Assembly (NCBI RefSeq): GCF_012489685.1
Contig: NC_080041.1
Span: forward strand, 34,275,780 to 34,339,779
Direction: 5' to 3'
DNA length: 64,000 nt
Source: Lotus japonicus
Taxonomy: Eukaryota; Streptophyta; Magnoliopsida; Fabales; Fabaceae
The notes beneath the pieces are model-generated. The model was given only the letters and a program-made list of their open reading frames with translations. It searched no databases and was not told the DNA's origin. Below, piece after piece: positions 39,202-49,995 of this stretch. How positions within the stretch are numbered: the first letter of the stretch is position 1; every line of letters starts with the position of its first letter. The position numbers were made by a program, and so were the translations under genes.

Positions 39202-39488
39202 TTTTTTATTTTAAAAGTTTTTAATCTAAATTAATTATTAATAAATATTATTTTGTTTTTAATTTTGATATTTTAAATTTGTTAAATGCAAAGCTCAAGT
39301 CAATTTTAAGTCTATGAATGTTGTTATTTAATATAAGTAGTTGAATAGTTTTTTATAATACAAATTTTTTCAGTTTTTAATTTATTAAATTATTTATTTT
39401 TTAATGTATTTAATATAAAAGTATGTGAGCTTTTATGATTTAATGCATTTATTGCATGCAAAAAACACAAGTGTGCTTTACATATATA
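38043..39488 (-). mobile_element. Helitron, non-autonomous (copy E)
   Basis: CTAG at 38043-38046. The hairpin at 38054-38072 reads ACTCGTGC...GCATGAGT, with paired changes from the family's ACCCGTGC/GCACGGGT. AT-rich body; an (AT)n run at 39166-39197. The 5' end (CTTTACATATATA) abuts copy F. Confidence 0.7.
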
Positions 39489-41400
39489 CTAGAAATAATA
39501 CCCGTGCGTTGCACGGGTTGATTTATAATATTTTTAAAATTATATATAATTATTATAGTTTTGATAAATATAAATATAAAATATGTTTAATTATAAAATA
39601 TAATAAATTAAATAATAATGGAAGTGAGACATTCATTGAATAGAATTAGAGTTCTCTAGATCTAAATAATTAATATTACTCAAATTAATAATTGATATTT
39701 AAAAAAAATACTGAAACGCAATAAAAATGAGAACAATCTTCTCATTTAGATAATTACATTGGATCACAACAAACCTTATCTGTTGTTCTCTACCACACCC
39801 TTGATTTACCAAAAAGTTCGTCACAGTGTTTCCCTCACGCAATACATGCACCACACCAACACACTGAATTACAAAAATCAGATGATCTATATGATTAAAT
39901 ACATTTTTCAATTTCCATGACCTCCTATCTCCCCTAGACACTCACCCAACCACTAAGGAGGAATCACTCTCAACCACCACATTTGAAAATTTAAATTGCT
40001 GAAAAAATAACAAAGCATGTAACACTACTTGAACCTTCGTCAAAAGCTCACAACAATCCAGTTCCTTTTGCAAAGTAACCACAAAACCCCGCCAATACCA
40101 CTTACCATTGGGTTCCCTTTCGCGCCTCATCCACATTAAACTTCAAAATAGTGGCTGGCGGTTGCTCCCAATACACTGTTCGTGGCATCTTTTGTTTTCG
40201 TGGCCATTCGATACGCTCAAAGCCTCTAGCAAACTATTCCAAATTATATGGACAATCATTCCACTTCCCCTTGACCCACCAAACACACAAACCAAGCAAT
40301 AGTCTCATATATGTTCAACACAAACAACTTTATTATTAAATACGCATGCATTTCTTTGTAGTAATTGATATTAAATAATTAGCACTGAAGTAGACTTAAA
40401 ATTTTATTCATTTAAAAAATATAGAAAATCATTATGTGAATTTGAAAGATATGAAATAAAGTAATAAATTTTAATATCTTAAATAAGTTATAAAGACATA
40501 TTTTTACACATTATATCCACAATAAATTAATTTTAACTTTTAAAATTATAATAAGAAATGATTTTATTAGTGTAAAGAATTATTTATTAAATTTAAACTT
40601 ATTAAACTTTGGTCATAGTTATTTTACTCCGTTATTCTTTTTCAAGTAATTTCTACTAATATATAATAGACCAAATATTATATTTAAAGAATTTTTTCAA
40701 CGAATACACACATATTATAATTAATGGTAAATACCTATAGAGCACCACTTTTTTATTTAAAGACAACATTTTCTTAATTATTTTTTAATAAATATTATTT
40801 TATTATATTTAATTTTAACTCTCAATATTTTTTTGTGTATCAAGATATTACATAGTTTTATTTTAACTTTCTCCCCTTCAATTTATGATTGATAATTAAT
40901 ATTCTAACATTTTTTAATTAATACTTATAAATATTTTTTTATAAGTAACTGAAATGTATAATTAATAGTTAATACAATTAAAAAATGGGAGTTTTTTATT
41001 ATTTAATATATTTTCTATTTTTACTATTTAATATATAGTACAACCATATGATTTAATGTAGTTTTTTTTATAGTTGATGATTGTTTTCTTGAAATAAAGA
41101 AATAATAAATGGGTAATGTAAAAAAAAAACTCAAAATTTAGTTTATAATTTTATTATTTAGTATAGGTAGCTAAATTAATCTTTATATTTAATTTATTTA
41201 ATAAAAAATTATTACATAATTTAATTCAAAGGTTACATTATATTGGCATGTGTAAAGTCAAAAAATAAAAAGATTGACATGTTTCAAAAGTTACATTATA
41301 TTGAATGTTAAATAGAAATTTAATTTGGTTAACTTCATTGTTTAATGTATTTAATACTTATAGCTCAAGTGAGCTTTACATATATATATAGATATAGATA
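39489..41400 (-). mobile_element. Helitron, non-autonomous (copy F)
   Basis: CTAG at 39489-39492, perfect hairpin at 39500-39518, and a 5' end at about 41400 (TCTATATCTATATATATATG on the minus strand). No Rep/helicase coding. It carries an inserted fragment with RNase H coding (39700-40361). Confidence 0.75.
39700..40361 (-). pseudogene. LINE-type RNase H fragment inserted in a Helitron
   Basis: Flanked by 11-bp direct repeats TAATTGATATT (39689-39699 and 40362-40372). On the minus strand the frames 40136-39942 and 39941-39699 join across one stop: CELLTKVQVVLHALLFFQQ, VVESDSSLVVG, then VVHVLREGNTVTNFLVNQG. This is the order of the plant LINE RNase H domain (catalytic Asp and the HxxREGN region). 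No A tail was seen at the left end, so LINE insertion or capture by the Helitron both remain possible. Confidence 0.65.
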
Positions 41401-41429
41401 TAGATATTAGATAGATAGATAGATGAGAA

Positions 41430-41960
41430 CACACATTCACCTGAAGAATCTTTTCGTATTGAGTATTTTTATACATATTAGATCTATCAATTAATTCTAT
41501 TGAGAAACGATTTGAACAATTTTTACAATATATGAGACCATTTTTGGTTTTTTATTTGATACCAAAAAATTTAAATATTTAGATGAGGATGAATTAGTCT
41601 TGAAAAGTTTTTAAGTTTTAATGAGTATTCTGATATTGATGGTTTTGATTTATTTTCAGAGTTGAAAGTACTAAGAGAAGTGTTAACAACAGAAATGAGC
41701 ACACTGATTGTATTGAGTTATAAAACATAAAATCTATTGAGTCAACAATGTTACAAGATAGTTTGAACGTGTTCGCTATTTTATCTATTGAAAGTGAAAT
41801 GTTAGAATTATTTAATTATAAAACTCTGGTCAATGATTTTGCAGGTAAAAAAGTTAGAAGATTAATATAAAAATAAATATTTTATGTTAAGTTTCTTAAA
41901 AAAGGCCCATTTAACATTTTCGCCTAAGGCCACAAAATGTCTGTACACGGCCTTGCCTCT
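41430..41960 (+). pseudogene. hAT transposase C-terminal remnant
   Basis: Plus strand, in broken frames: RFEQF, a FGFLFDTKKFKYLDEDELV-like stretch, a region corresponding to DGFDLFSELKVLREV (41640-41680), then LSIESEMLELFNY and NDFAGKKVRRLI (41785-41870). The last is the C-terminal dimerisation region of TTF-type hAT transposases. The GGCCCATTT and CGGCCTTGCC sequences after it resemble the element's terminal region. The core catalytic part is missing. Confidence 0.6.
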
Positions 41961-42305
41961 TCTATGGAGGCTTTTCATTCAGTTTAGTATGTGTTTTCTC
42001 TAAAATAGGTGGTTTTATTCCACATCAGATTATTTTGCTATTCAAATAAGTGAGTTTTTTTTTCAATTAGTTTGAGTTTTTGTCCCTTTTCATTCTTCTA
42101 GTGTCTTGGGTACTTTGGAAGTCCCATGCATCCGCCCCCACTATCATCTTTTTGCCACCCATGTTGTGTGCACCACCTCTGCTTGGAACCTTTTTCTGCT
42201 TGCCCTCGCATGTCACCACCGCTTATGGCCTCCACCCACCTCCTCCAGCCTCTATATATAGTCTCTTCTACGGCTGCCACCACCCACCTTTGGGCTATGT
42301 CCTTT

Positions 42306-42540
42306 CACTACAAGAAAAATGTCCATTATTGATGGCCAAAAGCTATCAATAACCATGAAAAATCATCGGTAATGTTTAATTACCGATAACCAAAAGGCAA
42401 CGGGTATTGGCTTAGTCAGTATTTTTTTCCCGAAGGATCTGAAAAGTCATCGGTGCCTTACTGATGGTTTTTTTTTTGTCGATAGCTTATCACCGACTTT
42501 TTTCGTTAATTATTAGCCATGGTTGTCAGTAATAGATTTG
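42306..42540. mobile_element. CACTA-type terminus
   Basis: Starts CACTACAAGAAAAATG at 42306 and has several inverted or direct subterminal copies of ATCGGTAATG / ACCGATAACC. These are features of En/Spm-like elements. The other terminus was not found before the next gene, so this is a truncated end. Confidence 0.6.
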
Positions 42541-43399
42541 GTCTGCACAAAAAAACTTCTTTTGTTGTGAATAAAATTTGTATTTTCATGAAAGTTTCAT
42601 CCATAAAAATAGCATTCTTATCCGCAGCAAATATAGCATTTTGCATTCCTATGAACTTTAAAACTTTCATTATTCATAATTTATACAATCGTAAAATTAA
42701 GAATGTAAACGCTTATTTATAGGTTACCAACGATTTTAGCACTTTTTAAAGATACTTATTTGTTATCTCAAAAGAGAAGTAATGTAAAGAAAAGGGGAGG
42801 AAGATATAAGAGAAAAAGAAATGGAAGTGCACTAAGGATTACATTGTGGATAATTGACTTGTTTGAAAGATAAAATATTTACCCGTATTTATAGTAATCC
42901 ATTTAGTATCTTAAAATCGTAAAAAAACATTTAATTCTTTCTCCATTTAGTATGTAAGATGATTTATAGGAAAATGAATTAGGAGGATATAAAGTCACTC
43001 AAAAGAGAAAGTTAAAAACCTAAGAGAATTGCTTTAGTAGAGCATGATAGAGTCTTGTATCTGACAGGTCGCAGGTTCGAACTCCTGTAAATTTCCTTTA
43101 ATGAAGTAAATGTAAATCTTTTATAAGTGTTTTTTGAGCCCGACAACTTTCTCTACCTTAGACTTAGACTGAGACATCATCCTCAAACCCTTATACGTGA
43201 AAAAACCTTAAAATGGACCATGAACAAAAAGAATGTGCCCACCTTCACATTTTTACCATTTTTAGGCAAGATTACCAAATTCCACCCAATCATGTGCTCC
43301 CTGGTCCTCCTACTACTTGTTGTATATATGACTAGACTCATTCCTCTCAATTTTGACAAATGTAACCCAAAAAAAATAAAGTAAAACCAGAAAACCACT
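42541..43399. promoter_or_regulatory. Upstream region of the anthranilate phosphoribosyltransferase gene
   Basis: No gene. A TATA-like TATATAT at 43323-43329 lies about 70 bp before the ATG. A tRNA-like AGGTCGCAGGTTCGAACTCCTG at about 43065-43087 has no complete cloverleaf. Confidence 0.35.
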
Positions 43400-46300
43400 A
43401 TGGTTATGGCACAAGCTCTCTTCTCCACACTCACTTCTTCCCCTTCCTTCTTCTTCACTCACCACCGCGTTCCCTCTCCCAATCTCACCCTCCTCCGAAC
43501 CCCGCCACTTCCCTCTCCGATTTCCCACCGTGTCTCCGCCGCCGTTTCCTGCAATGCTGGTGTCTCCTCCATTAAGTCCGTCCCTCAGGTCAATCAATTC
43601 ATTCTTTCACGGTTAATCAATTTCATCATTACTTGTCTTCAATTCCGTCGATTGAAATTGAAGTTGAAATTGAAATTGAAATTTCATGTGCAGCTAATTG
43701 AATCGTTGATTAATGGCGTTGACCTGTCGGAAACCGAAGCCGAAGCGTGTCTTGATTTGGTCTTGAATGAACCCAATGAGGCATTGATTAGCGCTGTTCT
43801 TGTGCTCTTGAGAGCAAAAGGGGAAACATTTGAAGAAGTAACTTTGCTTTTCTGCTTCACATTCTATATTTTATGCCTAATCTATCATGAAAATGTTGAA
43901 AAAAATGGGTGGTTATTGTTGATTTTTTGTTGTTTAGGTTGTGGGGTTAGCGAGGGCTATGATGAAACATGCAAACAAGGTTGAAGGTTTGGTGGATGTG
44001 GTTGACATTGTGGGCACAGGAGGGGACGGGGCGAATACCGTTAATATTTCAACTGGGGCTTCCATTCTTGCTGCTGCTTGTGGGGTTAAAGTTGCAAAGG
44101 TTTTGTTGTGTTGTCGTAGCGCGAATCTGTTATTATTATTATTGATTGAAAGTGTGTTTTGATGTGTGGTTTGTGTTTTGTTTTGTTTCCTCGCTGCAGC
44201 AAGGAAGCCGTTCGAGTTCTTCTGCGTGTGGAAGTGCTGATGTATTAGAAGCTTTGGGCGTGGTTATTGATTTGGGCCCTCAGGTTAGTGGGGGGGGCAA
44301 ATATCTCGGTTACTACCTTTGTTTTGTGGAAGTTGATAACATGTGCTAGGATTGTATGTCTCATTCAGTAGTACATTTATGGTTAGTTGTATAAAATGAT
44401 AGGGTAAATAGTGCTTGCTGGTGTGTGTTTTTGGATATCGAACTGGTTATCGATCAATGCATTTGGCCATTGATTTTTCTGTTCTTGCAAACCAGGGGGT
44501 AAAAAAGTGTGTGAATGAAGCAGGAATTGGGTTCATGATGGCACCAAAGTATCACCCGGCAATGAAGATTGTCAGGCCTGTGAGAAAGAAGCTGAAAATA
44601 AGAACTGTATTCAATATATTGGGTCCCATGTTAAATCCAGCAGGGGCACCTTTTGCAGTTGTAGGAGTGTACACTGAGGACTTGGTAAGCTCCATCATAG
44701 ATAATTGATCGGTAATGTATTCAAATTGATAACATTTGCTGAGTGAAGATTGATTGAAATAATTGGGTTGCATTGAAATTTTGTAAATGAGTTCCATCCT
44801 TCCTCTCACATCAACCTATTTTAGCTACTTTTGATATTCTAAACTTTAAACATTGATGTATGAAGCAAAAGGGCTCTGACTCCAAATATTGACCTGGTCG
44901 GACAGTACTTTGCACCAGTTTTAGACCGGTTTTTTCATTAGTTTTCCCTGATTTTGAGATCAACGGATTCTTTAGGGTAAGCATTTGAACCAGTCAGTTT
45001 GGGTCAGATTTCAAAACTAAGGTTTCTGCTCAAATCAGAACTTCAAATCGTCTAGAGTCTTACCCTTTTTTTTACTAAGAGATTGTAATTACAAACTGAA
45101 TTTGACATGTTTCAATTATAAATAAACTTCATGGATTATTTAGTTTCCCCCCTTAACTTACTTTATAAACATTTGTTTTTGTTTGCTAATTCCTTTGTTC
45201 CTTTTACTAAAAAATAAATAAGTGAAGGAAATATAAATTTAAAGGTTTAGAATCTCATTCTTGCTGCTTTTCTCTATCTATGTCGTCCCTAATAAGCCAT
45301 TTGTCTTGGGCTTTTGGTTAGGTCATCAAAATGGCTAAGGCACTTCATAGATTTGGCATGAAAAGAGCTTTAGTTGTCCACTCTGAAGGTTTGGATGAAA
45401 TAAGTCCTCTTGGTAAGATATCTTGCAGTTTGGCATCTGGAAATTGTTTATTTGAAAGACATAGGTATTTGAATCTGATTTGTTAGGTACCTTCTGATCT
45501 CTTGTTTGTGTGGCATACAGGACCTGGTCTAGTGCTTGATGTTACTCCAGAAAAGATTGATAGGTTCTCATTCGATCCCTGTAAGCATATGATAATTGTT
45601 AATCTTTTATCTGTTTCTGTTGCGAAGTAGTTTGGTAAAGCTGACTCACATGCGAAGGTGCTATTATGGATCTTTCATTGAAAATACACACTTTAATGCA
45701 TTCTTCACATCATGTTGTCTATTGGAACAGTGGATTTTGGCATTCCGCGGTGCAATCTTGAAAGCTTAAAAGGTGGTGACCCAGAATACAATGCAGCGAT
45801 TCTGAAGCGTGTTCTAGGTGGGGAGATTGGGCCTATTGCAGATGCTTTGGTGAGTATCTTTGGTTTCTATGATCATTTAAAATTCTGAGAGAATGTTAGC
45901 TCAGCATGATTGATTGGAAGGTGCGGTGGCCTTGGAAATGTGGAATGAAAATATATAATGATGCTTTGACTGCAAATTCAGCTAGGAGCTTATGATATTT
46001 TGATTGAGATGGACTTGTTCCCTTATATCTTAATTTGACCTTGTTACATTAAAACTGTAATTAATTTATCTTCCTTATTTTTTTACTGGCTTAAAATTTA
46101 GCTCTGATTGGCCTCATCAGGATTCAGGAGATGAAACTTGTGTCTTTACTTGGTTTTCAAGAAATGAAATTTACCATGTAATTGTGTCAGTAAGCTCCTT
46201 CGGCAGCCTTTTTTTTTTTTTCTTTTTCTTTCTGCATAGAAGATTTTGCGTCTTAACCACATGAAAGTGATTCTTGATGAAATACGGGCAGCAGTTGTTT

Positions 46301-46797
46301 GCATCTATACTTTTATCCCCCACCCCCCTAAAAGTAAAAGTTCTCTTGTAACTCTAGAGTGCTATTTTACTGAATTCCATTCAAAGGCAGATTCTCTATT
46401 GTTCATTCTGTTTCAATTTTCCTCGGAAGTAATGAAATTCATAATATGTCCTGCATTATATATGGTTACTTATCTTTCGCTCTATGAATGCACTTGTTTT
46501 AACATTTAATTTTGTTATTATGCACCAAAAATGGCTAGGTTCTCAATGCAGCAGCAGCTCTCTTGGTTAGTGGCTATGTAAGCAACCTAGCTGAAGGGGT
46601 GTCTATGGCGCGTGAAACACAACAATCAGGAAAGGCTCTCAAGACACTCAACTTGTGGAAGGATATCTCAAATGTGAGTTTAACTGGTTCCTGCATCTAG
46701 ACATCTACTACTTTGGTTGCAATTTTAGTTAATTTTCTTTCACCTCCTTTTGTTATTGCAGAACATAAAAGATGTCGCAGACATGGAATATGCCTGA
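43400..46797 (+). CDS. PAT1: Anthranilate phosphoribosyltransferase, plastid (tryptophan synthesis)
   Basis: Catalyses anthranilate plus PRPP to N-(5-phosphoribosyl)anthranilate, the second committed step of tryptophan synthesis. Exons: 43400-43588, 43694-43837, 43938-44099, 44200-44283, 44496-44684, 45322-45412, 45521-45580, 45731-45849, 46539-46673 and 46762-46797; 402 aa, all borders GT..AG and in phase. The Ser/Thr-rich first 60 residues look like a plastid transit peptide. The PRPP loop GTGGDG is at 137-142, [15 protein letters not shown] follows exon 4's start, NILGPMLNP is in exon 5, and the metal-binding DE pair is at 281-282. The usual KHGN anthranilate motif reads KQGS here (165-168), across an intron border. 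Slightly shorter than the roughly 440 aa I recall for Arabidopsis. Confidence 0.95.
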
Positions 46798-47334
46798 ATC
46801 ATTTTACTATACTCAGGTTTGATTTTTACAATAAACTGGATTCATACCAGAGGAGCCTGGAAGACCATGCTGTACATTTGGTTGTATTACTGAAGAGATG
46901 TACACAAATAATGTAATTTAATGTTAGTTATAAAAGTATTTTATCCTTCAGTGCTGTGGGAAAAGGTCACAGGATAGGAAAGAAGGATAATAAATTAGGC
47001 TGTTTTCATTTCAAAAAAATATTTGCACAGAAAATAGATTTATTGTTTTGTTTTTTACATGAACTTTGACATTTGTTGTTAAATTCTCGTGGACAAAGAT
47101 ATCCTCGTCCATGGGAATAGAACTTAGCCCTTGGCTTGGTTTTGCAACATAAGAGTTTGGGTTCGATCCTCACTCCACCCTATAGTTGGATTTTTTAAAA
47201 TTGTCACATAAAATGCTTACGTGTTCGCGACTCAGGATGCTGATTGTGCAATTATCTGCCATGTAAGCATGACATATCCTATTCGTCATATGCCACATCA
47301 CTCCCATTTTAACAGTTTCTTCCTCGCTATTTCA
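46798..47334. other. 3' UTR and intergenic DNA
   Basis: No gene. GGGTTCGATCCTCAC near 47160-47175 is a B-box-like word, but no A box lies at the right distance. Confidence 0.35.
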
Positions 47335-49280
47335 TTCAATACTTACATTCTTGTTGATTGTAACCTTGAACAACTAACCTTGCTTTGTTCCTTGTAAATG
47401 TACCATCTTCGTCGAGCTTGTTTCTAAAAACCTATCTTGCTCCAATGACTATCTTGTCTTCTGGTTCTAGAACAAGGGTCCATATATCATTTATCTTGAA
47501 TTAATTGAGTTCTTCTTGCATAGTTAGAATCCATATCTCATCATTTAGAGCTTCATCTTTGTCTTTAGGCTCAATCTCAAAAATAAATGCCTCAAGTTCA
47601 GGATCCTTAGTCGTGAGTTCAGGATCCTTAGTCCTGAGCTCGTCACGACTCCTCTTAATGGTTCTCCGATGATTTGTTCAGGAGACTGATACTTTTTGTA
47701 CTTCCACTGCTTGTTGGTATGATCATCATTCTTATCTCTTTTAGTACTAGTTGTGTCCATCATATGAGTAGCATCAGTATCTGAACTGTCCAAATTCTAA
47801 TCCTCATTTAGATCCAGTCCTGCAAGCGATTCTTCATGTTCTAGAATGTGTTCCAGACTTTAACTTTCATCAAATTTAACATGCACAATTTCTTCCATAG
47901 TTTGAGTTGGATAATTGTATGCTTTGTATGCCTTAGATTTTTTCAGGATAATCAAGAAATATTTCCTTATCGTTTTTGCATAAAAGTTTCCAATTTTATC
48001 TATAGTATTAAGAATATAACACTATTAAAAAAAAAAAGAATATAACACACATCCAAAAGCATGAAAATATGAAATGTTTGGGATTTCTACCATTCCGAAA
48101 TTCATATGAAGTTTTCTTTAATATTGGTCTTAACAGCATTCTATTATGGATGTTGCATGAAGTGCCGAAACCTCCCGCCTTGAAATACTTTTACAGATAT
48201 TTCCCATGCAACGTAGCTCTAGCTATCTCTTGGAGAGTCCTATTTTTTCAGCTCTACTACTCCATGGCGTTCTTGGAGCTAACAATTTGCGAGGGATGCC
48301 ACTCTCCTCACAAAAGGATTTGAACTTTACATTTTTAGATTCGCCTCCATTGCCAATTCTAATAGCAAAGATGTGAAATCCCTTTTCAATTTGCACCCTC
48401 TTACAGAAGATTGAGAATTTCTCAAAAGATCCATTCTTGAAGGTTAAGAAGATCACCCAGGTGAATCTAGAACAATCGTCAACAATGACTAAGCCATAGT
48501 ATTGTCCACACAAACTTGCAACTTTTATGGGTGCAAACAGATCTAGGCGCAAAAGCTCCATCTGTTCAAAAGTGGATACTAAGTTCTTAGACTCAAAGGG
48601 ACTCAAAGGAACTTTTAGCCTACTTCACCTTCTGACATGCTTCACATAAGGCACTGGGATCATATTAGATCTTAGGCAAACCACTTACAAGGTTGTTTCG
48701 ACTTAGCTTAGGAAGATGCTTGAAGCTTACATGCCCAAGTCTCTTATGCCAAATCCATTGCTCATCTGTCATCACGATGAAACATGATACATCTTTGATC
48801 AGCAAGGTCATCATTATCAATCTTATACAAATTTATTCATTTATGAGCAACCAACAAGCGCTTATCATGTGAATCTTTGACTATACCAGACTTTTTGTTA
48901 AAGATGACTTGATAACCACTGGTGCATAATTGACTGATTCTAAGTAAGTTATGCTCCAATCCCTTAACATATAACACATTATTAAGTAGGGTCAACGTCG
49001 AGGATCTTCACTTTCTTCTACAGTTCAGAAACTTCATCACATTGTTCTGATCTCCAAGTCTTCTTTCGATGTGCTGCTTTGAGAAGAAGATCATTCTTCT
49101 CGTCAAACAACATGTTACATCTCTTGAAAAATTTCTCATAGTTTTTCTCAGATTGCTTTTCACAGTCAATTTTAAGCTTTTTCTCCAGATCCTTGTACTC
49201 GTGTACTAAATTATAAGTGTTGATCATAAGATCTTCCTAAGCATCTCTAAGTTCAAAATAAAGGATCACCTCTTCATAGT
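47335..49280 (-). pseudogene. Ty1/copia polyprotein remnant
   Basis: Minus strand, many stops and shifts but collinear: a coiled gag-end segment (49227-49018), a GAG-pre-integrase-like stretch with NVLYVKGLEHNLL-type coding (about 48990-48620), and integrase (48606-48223: LRLDLFAP, YYGLVIVDDCSRFTW, FKSFCEESGI). It continues with integrase C-terminal coding (CNIHNRM...TSYEF near 48140), the SPEQIIGEPLRGV linker (47690) and the start of RT (MQEELN...NKARLVVQGYNQQE, to about 47340). No LTR was identified. The order and linker fit the SIRE/Maximus type (inference). Confidence 0.85.
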
Positions 49281-49995
49281 CTTCTTCTGCTTCAGATTCT
49301 CTGTCAAAGTTGTTGAAGCAACCATGAGACACACATGTTGGCTTCCTCTTCAACAATGCCTTCTTCAGAATTATCCTCGTTGTCTTATGATAATTCTTCA
49401 TCAAGATCCTCCCAGACAGTCATTAATGTCTTCTTCTTTTTGAAGATCTTTCTAGGTTGACTTTCGAACCGAAGACAGTAGGTTCTGTATGATGTGTTCA
49501 TAATTGAAGAAACATATCTCCTATACCTTTATGCGTCTTGAGTTTTCACACATGTACATAATAATAAGGTGTTGGTTTCATGATAAACAAGTTGAAACTT
49601 GAATCTATGTAAGTGTGAGACAAAAAAATCCAAAGACAAAAATAAAAAACTAGTAGAAATAAACACACAAGACAGGACAGTTGATTGGTAGGTAAAGCAG
49701 TAAGCACATCCACGCCTCCGGTCTTTAAACTGGTAGTTTTGAAACTACTTTTCTCTTTTTTTTTTTCCAAGTCGAAAAATAACAAAAATCTGATTCTCAT
49801 TTTTGTTTTTCCATTTTCCCCCTCTGCATCATCGTGATTTCTTCGTGTTCTTCTTCCCTTCGTGTTACAGCGAAGAAGAAGAAGCCTCTCACCACTGTGC
49901 CCAATCTCAACCTCGATCCTACGATTCCTTTCCAGATTCACAGGTTCCGTTTCCCATTTCTCTTCGATTCGTGTTTTTTGATTGGATTTGAAATC
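49281..49995 (+). promoter_or_regulatory. Promoter and 5' UTR of the PX-domain gene
   Basis: No separate gene. Pyrimidine-rich CCTTCGTGTTACAGCGAAGAAG sequence before the ATG is probably leader. An upstream in-frame ATG at 49834 would add 54 Ser/Phe-rich residues; I prefer 49996. Confidence 0.4.

Noticed and set aside
43030..43090. tRNA-like sequence with GGTTCGAACTCC
   Set aside because: The stem partners and acceptor arm do not pair, and there is no target duplication; at most an old SINE piece.
47120..47180. B-box-like GGGTTCGATCCTC
   Set aside because: No A box at the right distance, no A tail and no duplication; not called a SINE.
49834..49995. Upstream in-frame ATG of the PX-domain gene
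   Set aside because: The added residues are compositionally like leader sequence, and MNG-type starts fit the family better; kept 49996.
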